NCBI RefSeq assembly: GCF_018598175.1 | Contig: NZ_JAHESE010000001.1 | Location: forward strand, 496,001-560,000 | Source: Dawidia cretensis | GTDB lineage: Bacteria; Bacteroidota; Bacteroidia; Cytophagales; Cyclobacteriaceae | Length of the DNA stretch: 64,000 nucleotides | Direction of reading: 5' to 3' | Shown here: in pieces, positions 18,082 through 25,973 of the stretch | How the letters are laid out: each line of letters opens with the position of its first letter | Position numbering within the stretch: the first letter of the stretch is position 1 | Notes under the pieces: model-generated | Database searches by the model: none | Seen by the model: only the letters and a program-made list of their open reading frames with translations | What the model was told of the DNA's origin: nothing | Position numbers and translations under genes: made by a program

Positions 18082-18492
18082 CTAATTAAGCCGGGTGTTG
18101 GAAAGCAGGTCGTTCCAGTCCTTGTCTGCTTCGGGTTTTACACGCGCTTGAACGATGTCCGCCAGCTGGTCGTCGACATCACGTTCTACAAGCGTGGCGG
18201 CAACGCCGAGGGCGTTTCCTAAATGGAGAGTCTTTTCGTTGACTTCGTCAGCAATAAAGATAACGGGGGTGTTACGGTTAACAGAATGTGTACGGATTGA
18301 TCGTACTAATTCGAATCCTGTGACCACAGGCAGGTCAGTGCCGCAGATTATGAGATCGAAATGTTCGATTCGCGAGGTTAGGAGCCCATCCAAACCAGAC
18401 TCGGTGTGAAGCACAACGGGATTACATCCGCTAAGCACTGACTTTATCTGCACAACTGTGTCTTTCTGCCTGTGAACCACAAGTATTTTCAT
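18082..18492 (-). CDS. degenerate receiver-domain protein (pseudo-receiver)
   Basis: 136 residues with the size and hydrophobic pattern of a response-regulator receiver domain and no output domain. It aligns well to CheY around FELVRSIR, but every phosphorylation residue is changed: the acidic pair after strand 1 is HR (MKILVVHRQ), the phosphoacceptor position is Gly51 (CGTDLPVVTG), the strand-4 Thr is Ala (FIADE) and the strand-5 Lys is Glu (LVERD). It cannot be phosphorylated in the usual way and probably acts by protein contacts. The start is ATG 18492, which gives the canonical strand 1; ATG 18519 is possible. It lies downstream of a kinase/regulator operon in the same orientation. Confidence 0.75.
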   Translation of the reverse strand: MKILVVHRQKDTVVQIKSVLSGCNPVVLHTESGLDGLLTSRIEHFDLIICGTDLPVVTGFELVRSIRTHSVNRNTPVIFIADEVNEKTLHLGNALGVAATLVERDVDDQLADIVQARVKPEADKDWNDLLSNTRLN

Positions 18493-18706
18493 TACTTCTA
18501 GGAGTGCTGAGTTAAACATCACTTGATCGTGTTTGATCGTGTAATTCCTTGAACCTTTTATGAAAGTTCGCGAATTGATCCCAGTCGTTCTGGAAGAAGT
18601 GCGCCGAAACGATGATTGTTGGAACAATGATCCGGCAAAAACCCTGAAAAAGAGATGAATATGTAGTTACCGACAGAACGTCGCTGGTAAAAAAGTACCA
18701 TAAAAA

Positions 18707-18722
18707 TAGTACAATTGTACTA
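18707..18722. promoter_or_regulatory. perfect 16-bp palindrome, candidate operator
   Basis: TAGTACAATTGTACTA is self-complementary over its full length. A further GTAC lies just upstream (AAAGTACC, 18692-18699). It sits between the stop of the NarL-type regulator and the degenerate receiver gene and could be a regulator-binding site. Confidence 0.4.
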
Positions 18723-18740
18723 GAGCCCTGTTTGGGGAAA

Positions 18741-19391
18741 TTAGCTCACAATGCCGGCTTCGTACGCAAACTTCACCAGGCCGACGGTGTTGTTAACACC
18801 GATCTTGTCCATCATGTTCACCCGGTGGTTGCGTACCGTGTTCTCACTCAACGAAAGTTTCTGACCGATCTCACGTATCGTCAGCTCGCGACAGATCAAT
18901 ACCAGGATCTCCTTCTCGCGCTCCGTCAGTTCGGCAAGGCGGAACTGCGGTCGTTGTCCCGACTTGCGCTCCGTAACGTTCTTGCGCAGCACGGCTGCAA
19001 CGAGGTCGTTATGGTAAAAATCTTTTTCCACAACGGCATAGATAGCCTTCTCGAGTTCGTCGGGCTCGGTGTTTTTCAACAGGAAAGCATGTACACCCAT
19101 TTCCATCATGTGGAGAATGTACTTATTGCTGTCGTGCATGGTCAGGATGATGATCTTGACATCAGGGTGTTTCTTGATAAGCTGCTCGCAGGTTTCGGCG
19201 CCGTCCATCACGGGCATCTGCAGGTCTACGATCGCCACGTCGGGTTGCTCGTATTTGATGAGCGTCAGCAGCTCCTTGCCGTTCTCGGCATCCTTTACCT
19301 CCTGCACGCGGTGAAACGACCGCAGCAGGTTTACCATGGCTTTCCGGAAGAGCGTATGATCGTCGGCGATGTAAACTTTATACTTTTTCAT
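18741..19391 (-). CDS. NarL/LuxR-family response regulator
   Basis: 216 residues. The receiver domain (about 4-120) has the acidic residues ADDH, the phosphoacceptor D56 (AIVDLQMPVMDG), and K in FLLKN. The LuxR-type helix-turn-helix is at about 150-210 (LTEREKEILVLICRELT...SENTVRNHR). The ATG at 19391 lies inside the 3' end of the kinase gene (overlap 19378-19391), so the kinase is the cognate partner. It is probably phosphorylated by that HisKA_3 kinase and binds DNA as a dimer. Its target may include the palindrome at 18707. Confidence 0.93.
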   Translation of the reverse strand: MKKYKVYIADDHTLFRKAMVNLLRSFHRVQEVKDAENGKELLTLIKYEQPDVAIVDLQMPVMDGAETCEQLIKKHPDVKIIILTMHDSNKYILHMMEMGVHAFLLKNTEPDELEKAIYAVVEKDFYHNDLVAAVLRKNVTERKSGQRPQFRLAELTEREKEILVLICRELTIREIGQKLSLSENTVRNHRVNMMDKIGVNNTVGLVKFAYEAGIVS

Positions 19392-20175
19392 ACGGGATAA
19401 CCAGCGTGATTTTACTTCCATGCGTGCGAGCCGTGTCAAACTCGACCGTGGCGCCCAGCAGGCGTGCACGGTTCTGAATGTTGAACAGGCCCAGCCCCTT
19501 ACCACTTTGTGACGAGTTTTTGATAATTCCCGGATCAAACCCTACGCCATTATCTTCTACCGACAACTGCAGGTTGTAGCTCGCAAGCATCTGCACGGAA
19601 ATTTCAGTTGCCTGCGAATGCTTGAGCGCATTGTTGAGCAACTCCTGAACAATGCGGTACAGCATAAGCTCGCGGCCTTTTTCAAAACTCCTCACCTCCC
19701 CTTGCTCAACGCAATGTATGGGTAGCAACGACGTAGCGTGGAACCGCTCACATAATTCTTTTACCGCATGCGAGAAGCCAAATTTCTCCAGCGTGGAAGG
19801 CATCAGGTCGCGGCTGATGCGTCGCACCGAACCGATCGTGTCGTCCAGCATTTGTTTGGATTGCTCCAGCGCCTCGGAGTTGGACCCCAGTCGGGCCATG
19901 GTGGTAATGCCCACCCGAATGGTCGAAAGCATCGCGCCAATGCTGTCATGCAGCTCGCCGGCCAGGCGCCGCCGCTCGTTCTCCTGCGACTCCAGCGCCG
20001 CTTCCATCATTTTTTGCTGGTAGGTCAGCTCAAGCTGCTGGCGTTTGAACTGCTCCTGAATCATCTTCTTCTGGTAAAACACCATGAACAGGATAATAGC
20101 AATCGCCAGGAAGAGCATCCCTACGGTTCCGATAGCGATGATGAGGGCGATTTGATATTCCGAAGGTCCTGCCAT
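19378..20175 (-). CDS. HisKA_3-type sensor histidine kinase
   Basis: 265 residues. One N-terminal transmembrane helix (about 8-33) is followed by a coiled-coil linker, a HisKA_3 dimerisation domain with phospho-His H76 (RRLAGELHDSIG), and a HATPase_c domain with N-box (IVQELLNNALKHS), G1 (VEDNGVGFD) and G2 (GKGLGLFNIQNRA). It has no extracellular sensing domain; the overlapping multi-TM gene upstream (55 nt overlap) may supply the input. It overlaps the regulator downstream by 14 nt. Confidence 0.93.
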   Translation of the reverse strand: MAGPSEYQIALIIAIGTVGMLFLAIAIILFMVFYQKKMIQEQFKRQQLELTYQQKMMEAALESQENERRRLAGELHDSIGAMLSTIRVGITTMARLGSNSEALEQSKQMLDDTIGSVRRISRDLMPSTLEKFGFSHAVKELCERFHATSLLPIHCVEQGEVRSFEKGRELMLYRIVQELLNNALKHSQATEISVQMLASYNLQLSVEDNGVGFDPGIIKNSSQSGKGLGLFNIQNRARLLGATVEFDTARTHGSKITLVIPYEKV

Positions 20176-20795
20176 AGTCCAATCATTACAACCAAAAGTT
20201 GTATGACATTCATGATGTTGTGAAAAGTCCAGTAAATCAATAAATCATTATGCAGAACTTCAACTAAATACGTGGTAAATAGATAAAGAAATAATGTTCC
20301 AGCATTAAAAATCAGCATACCGGCGTTGAACCAGAACATCGGCACGCGGTGCAGATGCTGTACGGGCAGATCTACCATCAGCCGGTAGAAATACAAAATG
20401 CTATAAAACAGAAATACGATCGCGCTGAACGTGTAGTTGTACGTATTGATCTCAACCTTTTGCACAAAGCACAAATTGGAGATGGCAAACATCAGGTACA
20501 AAATGGCCACAATGGTAAAACCCTTGCGGTACCGGCCGTTGAGTGCTTTGTCGTATAACAAGCTTAGTGGAATAAAGGAAACGATGCCATAAATAGTGCT
20601 GGCGACGTTCACCTCCTTGCCTCGCAACGCGAGAATGTCGGCCATCTGGTCGTTGAGAAAGCTCAGCAAGAAGGTCAGCCCCAGCAGCTTGACCTCGAGC
20701 TGACGTTTATCGAAATAGATAAACGATAGGACCGTTACAAGGGCTGCCAGGACTGTTTGAATTTTAAACGTTAACAGGTAGGTCTCCAACGTCAT
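20121..20795 (-). CDS. multi-spanning membrane protein, likely sensory partner of the kinase
   Basis: 224 residues with about seven hydrophobic helices and short loops; no recognised family. The last 55 nt overlap the start of the histidine kinase, so expression must be coupled. Since the kinase has only one helix and no sensor domain, this protein is a candidate signal receptor. That role is inferred from gene order only. Confidence 0.75.
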   Translation of the reverse strand: MTLETYLLTFKIQTVLAALVTVLSFIYFDKRQLEVKLLGLTFLLSFLNDQMADILALRGKEVNVASTIYGIVSFIPLSLLYDKALNGRYRKGFTIVAILYLMFAISNLCFVQKVEINTYNYTFSAIVFLFYSILYFYRLMVDLPVQHLHRVPMFWFNAGMLIFNAGTLFLYLFTTYLVEVLHNDLLIYWTFHNIMNVIQLLVVMIGLWQDLRNIKSPSSSLSEP

Positions 20796-20822
20796 TGGGT
20801 GAGGTGCTTACAAAAAAAACGC

Positions 20823-21197
20823 TTAGGGGCAATAGGGGGGGCACTGAAGTCCTTTATCGTAAGGATTTTGGGCATCCATTACCTTGAGTGCTGCGGCATC
20901 CGTGCCAGCTGATTTTGAAGTGGCCTTGATAGCGCCGTCTTCGTAGGTGGGGTAAAGCACCAGCTGAACGGTCTTTTTGTTAGGGTCTGCCTCTGTCGGC
21001 TTCAGCGCCAGGTAAAAGGTAATTCCGGTGGTACCTTCTTCTGCCAGCATCTTCAGCAGCGCATCGCGGCCGTAGAAAATGGCCTTCGTGTCCACGAGCT
21101 TGTCCTTCCGCATCACGCGATCATACTCATCAATCCACTTTTGCGCTTCGCCGGCATCTACCTGGCGGCCAACATTTGGTTTAAACTCTTTTCCCAT
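20823..21197 (-). CDS. hypothetical protein, 124 residues
   Basis: A soluble protein with no signal peptide. It starts MGKEFKPNVGR, has an acidic/basic helical first third (AQKWIDEYDRVMRKDK), a beta-rich middle (GITFYLALKP; VQLVLYPTYEDG) and an unusual C-terminus with two Cys (GLQCPPYCP). No family is recognised. It lies just upstream of the signalling operon on the same strand, 27 nt from it, and might be cotranscribed. Confidence 0.7.
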   Translation of the reverse strand: MGKEFKPNVGRQVDAGEAQKWIDEYDRVMRKDKLVDTKAIFYGRDALLKMLAEEGTTGITFYLALKPTEADPNKKTVQLVLYPTYEDGAIKATSKSAGTDAAALKVMDAQNPYDKGLQCPPYCP

Positions 21198-21296
21198 AAA
21201 TAATTGTTGAGGTTTAGTGAAACATGGGCGTAAAGTATTGAAAAAATTTTAATGTAATTTTTTGGTCCCTATACGAATCTTACTTTAGTAGCATAT

Positions 21297-22436
21297 ATGA
21301 TACATGGCAAAACTTCCAAAATTACCCAAAGTGTTCATGCTGGTTCGCACGAATACCTGGCGCATGGTGGGGTCGTGACCCCCATCTTTCCCTCATCTGC
21401 CTACGATTATGAGGGCGGACGTCCATTGCAGTACCCCCGGTACTTTAATATACCCAACCAACTGGCCGTAGCAGGCAAGGTTGCTGCACTGGAAAACGCC
21501 GAAGCCGGAGTGGTCTTTTCCTCCGGCATGGCCGCTATCCTCACAACCCTTTTCAGTTTGCTTAAGAATGGCGATCACGCCATTTTTCAACGCGACCTGT
21601 ACGGGGGTACACACCACGCCCTGGCCCAGGAAATGCCACGGTTTGGTATTGACTATACATTGGTGGACGGGGCTGAGCCGGCAAACTTTGAAAAGGCCAT
21701 TCGCCCCGAGACCCGACTGATCTATATAGAGACGCCTTCTAACCCCACGCTCAAGATAACCGACATACAGGCCGTCGCCGCCATCGCCCGCCGGCATGGC
21801 CTGCTGACCGTCATTGACAACACCTTTGCTTCGCCCGTCAACCAGAATCCCATCGACCTGGGCATCGACATCGTGTTACATAGCGGCACCAAGTACATCG
21901 GTGGACACAGCGATCTCTGCTGCGGCTTTGCCGTAACCACCCAGGAACTTACCCAACGTATTCTCGCCAGTGCCATAAACCATGGTGGCAGTCTCGATGC
22001 GCACACAGCCTGGCTTGTCGAGCGCAGCCTGAAGACCATCGTGTTGCGCGTACGCCAGCAAAATGAAAATGCGCTGGCCATTGCCCGGTATCTCAAGACC
22101 GACAACCGCATCGGTCAGGTATACTACCCCGGACTGGAAGACCATCCGAACCATATCGTTGCCAAGGCTCAAATGCCCGGCGGCTTCGGCGGCATGCTGT
22201 CGTTTGAAGTAAAAGGCGATGCACAAGTGTTCATGGCGAAGCTTGCACTTATTCAACGTGCTGCCAGCCTTGGCGGGGTGGAGTCAACCATTACCAGTCC
22301 TGCGCGTACCTCCCACGTTAAGGTAAGCGCTGAAGAGCGCAAAGCCACGGGCGTGACCGATGGACTTGTCCGCCTTTCCACCGGCATTGAGGAAGCAGAG
22401 GATTTGATAAATGACATTAAACAAGCGCTCGCATAA
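21297..22436 (+). CDS. Cys/Met metabolism PLP-dependent enzyme
   Basis: 379 residues of the trans-sulfuration family (cystathionine gamma-synthase, cystathionine lyase or methionine gamma-lyase). The PLP lysine is in LHSGTKYIGGHSDLCCG near residue 200, and VFSSGMAA, IETPSNPTL and the C-terminal SLGGVESTITSPARTSH are classical. Substrate cannot be told from sequence alone. It is followed 5 nt later by tag, so the two are probably cotranscribed. Confidence 0.9.
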   Translation: MIHGKTSKITQSVHAGSHEYLAHGGVVTPIFPSSAYDYEGGRPLQYPRYFNIPNQLAVAGKVAALENAEAGVVFSSGMAAILTTLFSLLKNGDHAIFQRDLYGGTHHALAQEMPRFGIDYTLVDGAEPANFEKAIRPETRLIYIETPSNPTLKITDIQAVAAIARRHGLLTVIDNTFASPVNQNPIDLGIDIVLHSGTKYIGGHSDLCCGFAVTTQELTQRILASAINHGGSLDAHTAWLVERSLKTIVLRVRQQNENALAIARYLKTDNRIGQVYYPGLEDHPNHIVAKAQMPGGFGGMLSFEVKGDAQVFMAKLALIQRAASLGGVESTITSPARTSHVKVSAEERKATGVTDGLVRLSTGIEEAEDLINDIKQALA

Positions 22437-22441
22437 TCATC

Positions 22442-23014
22442 ATGAAAGAAAAGAATAGATGTGGCTGGTGCCTGGGATTTGAAGACTATATCCGCTACCA
22501 CGACGAAGAGTGGGGCGAGCCCGTGCACGATGACAATGTGCATTTCGAGTTCCTCATTCTGGAAGGTGCACAAGCCGGTCTGAGTTGGTCCACCATCTTG
22601 AAAAAACGCGATGGCTACCGTAAGGCCTTCGCCAATTTCGACCCGAAAAAGGTAGCGCGGTTTACGGACGTGAAGCTGGAAAAGATTCTGTTGGATCCCG
22701 GCATCGTTCGCAATCGCCTAAAGGTTTATGCCGCAGCCAACAACGCCAGGCGCTTCCTGGAAGTACAGGAAGAATTCGGTACGTTCGATAAATATATCTG
22801 GGGCTTTGTCGGCGGTAAGCCCATCGTTAACAAGCGGAGGTCGCTTAGCGAAATACCGGCGACCACGCCGGAGTCGGATGCGTTGAGCAAGGATCTGATC
22901 AAGCGCGGATTTAAATTCGTTGGCAGCACGGTCATCTATGCGCACATGCAGGCATGCGGCCTGGTAAACGATCACCTGCTGGACTGCTGGAAGCGGACCG
23001 CACGAAAGAAATGA
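22442..23014 (+). CDS. tag: DNA-3-methyladenine glycosylase I
   Basis: 190 residues, HhH-like Tag family, excising 3-methyladenine from DNA. The structural zinc site is intact: C7 in RCGWC and H20 (IRYHDEEWGEP) near the N-terminus, and the His and Cys of NDHLLDC at the C-terminus. The catalytic-pocket block EGAQAGLSWSTILKKR is intact and FKFVGSTVIYAHMQACGLVNDH closely follows E. coli Tag. Length is normal. A second alkylation-repair glycosylase gene is at 41981. Confidence 0.93.
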   Translation: MKEKNRCGWCLGFEDYIRYHDEEWGEPVHDDNVHFEFLILEGAQAGLSWSTILKKRDGYRKAFANFDPKKVARFTDVKLEKILLDPGIVRNRLKVYAAANNARRFLEVQEEFGTFDKYIWGFVGGKPIVNKRRSLSEIPATTPESDALSKDLIKRGFKFVGSTVIYAHMQACGLVNDHLLDCWKRTARKK

Positions 23015-23031
23015 TACATACAGGGATCAAC

Positions 23032-23072
23032 AAAAAAAGGTGTGCCGACAAATTCGTCAGCACACCTTTTTT
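23032..23072. terminator. bidirectional terminator
   Basis: GGTGTGC pairs with GCACACC, then GAC with GTC after one mismatch, loop AAATTC. An A-run precedes and a T-run follows, so it can stop both tag (plus) and the M28 gene (minus), which converge here. Confidence 0.85.
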
Positions 23073-23091
23073 GTGAAGTATAGCCATGGCG

Positions 23092-24681
23092 TTACTTACG
23101 CGGCATCTTCTCATCGCGCATCGCGGCGAGCCAGGCGAATGACGCAACGATAGAGGCGTTTTGCTTCAGATCGCCCTCGACAGCTTTGTCATATACGTCC
23201 ATGCTGGTGTGGTGCGTGCGGGTGCCGTACTCCAGCGGATCTTGAATAAACTGGAAGCCGGGCAAGCCGATAGCGTCAAACGATAAGTGATCGGTGCCAC
23301 CAGTGTTTTGCAGGGTGAGCGTGGAGGCACCCACTTTGTTGAATGGCTTGAACCACGCCCGGAAAATGTTGCCGATGTTCTCATTGCCCTGCAAGTATAT
23401 ACCGCGAAAGCGGCCCGAGCCATTGTCCATGTTCAGGTATACCGAAAACTTCTCGGCAGCCGGCGTCATCTTGATCGAGTCGTACGGATAAGCCTTGTCG
23501 AGACGCTCGCCATACGTACGCTTTACATACGACTTCGAACCGAGCAGACCTTGCTCTTCGCCACCCCACAACGCAATGCGAATCGTACGACGCGGCGATA
23601 CACCCAGCGTCTTCAAAATACGGATCGCCTCCAGCATCACCGCCGAGCCGGCAGCATTGTCGGTCGTGCCGGTGCCGCTATGCCAGGAGTCTAAGTGGGC
23701 GCCAATCATGACCACCTCGTCCTTCAGGTCAGTACCCGGTATTTCACCAATGACGTTATAGCCCGGGGCCGACGGCGTAAACGCCGTCTCCAACGCGAGC
23801 TCGAGCTTTACCGTTTGACCTTTCTGAATCTGGCGCACCAGGCGGTTATAGTGCTCAGCCGATACAACCACCTGCGGCAGGATCTTCGGCACGTTTTCTT
23901 TGTAGGCAGCAACGCGTTTGCTGAAAGGTGTTTCCGCCGGGTACGGTACGGTAGCGGCAGCGACGGTAAGGGTCCCATCTTCGAGACGGAACGACGAGCT
24001 GGCTTCGATCACGGCTACGGCGCCTTCTTTCTGACACAACGCCCATTTTGCATAGGCAAGACGTTGGGGCTCCTGCGGCGACGAAAAACGGCGGCCACCT
24101 TGCGCCTCTATGACACCGGCATTAGCCATCACCAGCAACGTCGAGTCACTCAGACGCGTAGCGTCGGGTTTAAAGCCAGGCTTCACCGGTGTAGGCAAAC
24201 TAAACATCACGATCTTACCTTTTAGCTTACCCTCGTATTTCTTAAGATCTTCTTCTTTGCTGATGTCCAGGTATACCGCCTCGGCCTGAATGGCACCTTT
24301 TACACCCGGCGACCAGGCTTTGGGATACGCAATCATCGGAAAATACGCCGGTGCCAAAGAGCTCAAGCTGAACTTCTTCAGCTGCCAGCCGCGACCAAAG
24401 TCTTCTTCCCAGGTATCGAAAACAACGTTTTGTACACCCCACGACTCCAGCGTCGTCTTGGCATAGTTGGCCGCATTTTTATAGCCGGGGGAGTTGGTGA
24501 GCCGTGGGCCGTGAATGTCGGTCAGCATGCTCAGGATATCCATCACCTGCGAGCGATTCATACCCTCGTTCTTAATTTTTGATACCATGGCGGTATCAAT
24601 CTTTTCCACAGTCTGTGCGGCCAGAAGTAACGGCGCCGTCAGCACTGCCAGGGTTAGCAGGCTTGTAAAAGGTTTCTTCAT
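23092..24681 (-). CDS. M28 family zinc aminopeptidase-like protein, secreted
   Basis: 529 residues from ATG 24681 (ATG 24687 two codons earlier is equally usable). The signal peptide is cleaved near LLAAQ. An M28 catalytic core in the C-terminal half carries the zinc-ligand motifs GAHLDSW, TDNAAGS, GGEEQGLLGS and MDNGSG; a PA-like insert precedes it. The catalytic Glu is in WGGEEQG. It probably cleaves peptides outside the cytoplasm. Two Kazal inhibitor genes lie divergently upstream. Confidence 0.9.
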   Translation of the reverse strand: MKKPFTSLLTLAVLTAPLLLAAQTVEKIDTAMVSKIKNEGMNRSQVMDILSMLTDIHGPRLTNSPGYKNAANYAKTTLESWGVQNVVFDTWEEDFGRGWQLKKFSLSSLAPAYFPMIAYPKAWSPGVKGAIQAEAVYLDISKEEDLKKYEGKLKGKIVMFSLPTPVKPGFKPDATRLSDSTLLVMANAGVIEAQGGRRFSSPQEPQRLAYAKWALCQKEGAVAVIEASSSFRLEDGTLTVAAATVPYPAETPFSKRVAAYKENVPKILPQVVVSAEHYNRLVRQIQKGQTVKLELALETAFTPSAPGYNVIGEIPGTDLKDEVVMIGAHLDSWHSGTGTTDNAAGSAVMLEAIRILKTLGVSPRRTIRIALWGGEEQGLLGSKSYVKRTYGERLDKAYPYDSIKMTPAAEKFSVYLNMDNGSGRFRGIYLQGNENIGNIFRAWFKPFNKVGASTLTLQNTGGTDHLSFDAIGLPGFQFIQDPLEYGTRTHHTSMDVYDKAVEGDLKQNASIVASFAWLAAMRDEKMPRK

Positions 24682-24810
24682 AAACATTCGGTTTTGGTCA
24701 ATGATGCCTAAATGTAGTGTCTATTTTGAAGCAGAAGATACCGTTCATTTAAATCTTTCCAACGAAACACAGATTTTTGGTGTCTATTCAGGCATAACAA
24801 AGCAAAACGT

Positions 24811-25065
24811 ATGCGACTAAATTGGTTTGCCAGAATGGCTGGATTGCTGTTTATAGTATTGTCCTCCTGCGAGGAGGACGGTGGTGGCATCATATCCGAT
24901 TGTATCGATTCGAATAAGATCGTGAAAGATGCCGCGTGCACGATGGAGTATGCTCCCGTCTGCGGTTGCAACGGCAAGACCTACGGTAATGCGTGCTCGG
25001 CCAGTACCCAGGGCGTACAGCAATGGTCTGTAGGCCCATGTCAATTAGGGCAGCGCAACAGATAG
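24811..25065 (+). CDS. Kazal-type serine protease inhibitor lipoprotein (1 of 2)
   Basis: 84 residues. A lipoprotein signal (SSC lipobox near residue 20) precedes one Kazal domain with six cysteines in the usual order, including VCGCNGKTYGNAC. It would be surface- or periplasm-facing. Such domains inhibit subtilisin- or trypsin-like proteases in a substrate-like manner. It is followed 63 nt later by a second, divergent copy; the two are tandem paralogues. Confidence 0.83.
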   Translation: MRLNWFARMAGLLFIVLSSCEEDGGGIISDCIDSNKIVKDAACTMEYAPVCGCNGKTYGNACSASTQGVQQWSVGPCQLGQRNR

Positions 25066-25128
25066 TCAGGATCCTTGTTGCGGAATAGTTTTTTAGCGTC
25101 TATGCCTGAGAAACTAAAGCACAACGTT

Positions 25129-25362
25129 ATGAGGAAAAGTCATTATGCCATGATACTGGGCCTGCTGTTGATCACATCGTTCTCTTGTGGCAGCGACGAT
25201 GATAACGGCGCAACGAGTTGCGTTGACCCTGCTAAGATTGACGACCATGCCATGTGTCCGGCGGTAGTAGATCCCGTCTGCGGTTGCGATGGTAATACCT
25301 ATGATAACGACTGTGAAGCAAAGGCAAACGGCGTCCTGAAATGGACGACAGGCCCGTGTTAG
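25129..25362 (+). CDS. Kazal-type serine protease inhibitor lipoprotein (2 of 2)
   Basis: 77 residues from ATG 25129 (MRKSHYAMILGLLL...SFSC lipobox). One Kazal domain with six cysteines, VCGCDGNTYDNDC being the core. The predicted P1-region residues (DPV) differ from those of the first copy (APV), so target specificity may differ. The stop overlaps the convergent gene at 25359 by 4 nt, leaving no room for a terminator. Confidence 0.83.
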   Translation: MRKSHYAMILGLLLITSFSCGSDDDNGATSCVDPAKIDDHAMCPAVVDPVCGCDGNTYDNDCEAKANGVLKWTTGPC

Positions 25363-25859
25363 TGGCGCGGCGCCGTAAGAACGACCTGTTTTTTGGAAAG
25401 GTAAATATTCCACACGCCGTCAAGCTTTTCAACACCGTCAGGCATGGGGCTTACCACCGGCTTGGAATATAAGATCGAGTCGTAGCCACCTTGCTTGGCG
25501 TCTGTATACAGTCGCTGCACATTGTCTTGCAGTGAACCTGTCACCATACCGGAAATATAGGCTTCAATTAGTTGCTGTTCGATTTCCTGATTACTAGCCG
25601 TGCCCGGCACTGTCCAATGGATGCGTGCCTTGTAACGCTCGCCAATCGAGTCGGCCTTCGCCGGGTTAAAGTGTACTTTTTCCAGGGCCGCAAAAACCTC
25701 GCGGCCGCGTTCGTGGGCGGTGGTCATAATTTCCGCATCGGTCATCTGTACGATCTTTTGCTCCTCCATGCCTTCGTGCAATTTGCGACGCTGTTCTTCG
25801 GTTAGGGTGCCTCCGCACGCAGTAAGGCAAAGCAATAAAATGACGATCCTGGGTTTCAT
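25359..25859 (-). CDS. lipoprotein, DUF3365-like in outline, function unknown
   Basis: 166 residues from ATG 25859 with an LTAC lipobox at about residue 13. Helical middle region (TDAEIMTTAHERGREVFAALEKV) and a beta-like C-terminus (DSILYSKPVVSPMPDGVEKLDGVWNIYLSKKQVVL). The HERGREV and VWNIYLSKKQVV segments recall DUF3365 (Tll0287-like) proteins, but this is only a loose resemblance. It is convergent with, and overlaps, the second Kazal gene. Confidence 0.75.
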   Translation of the reverse strand: MKPRIVILLLCLTACGGTLTEEQRRKLHEGMEEQKIVQMTDAEIMTTAHERGREVFAALEKVHFNPAKADSIGERYKARIHWTVPGTASNQEIEQQLIEAYISGMVTGSLQDNVQRLYTDAKQGGYDSILYSKPVVSPMPDGVEKLDGVWNIYLSKKQVVLTAPRH

Positions 25860-25948
25860 GACCCAAAGGTTGTGGGTAAGCATTGAAAATCCAAATTGTT
25901 GTCTTTCCGGTGTCAACCCTCGGCCCGGGAAATCCGTATTCTTTGTCG

Positions 25949-25956
25949 TAACTTTG
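25949..25956 (+). promoter_or_regulatory. TAnnTTTG -7 box of prfA
   Basis: TAACTTTG, 17 nt before the prfA ATG at 25974. No -33 TTG is seen at the usual distance. Confidence 0.5.
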
Positions 25957-25973
25957 TAGGCTGATTACATTGT

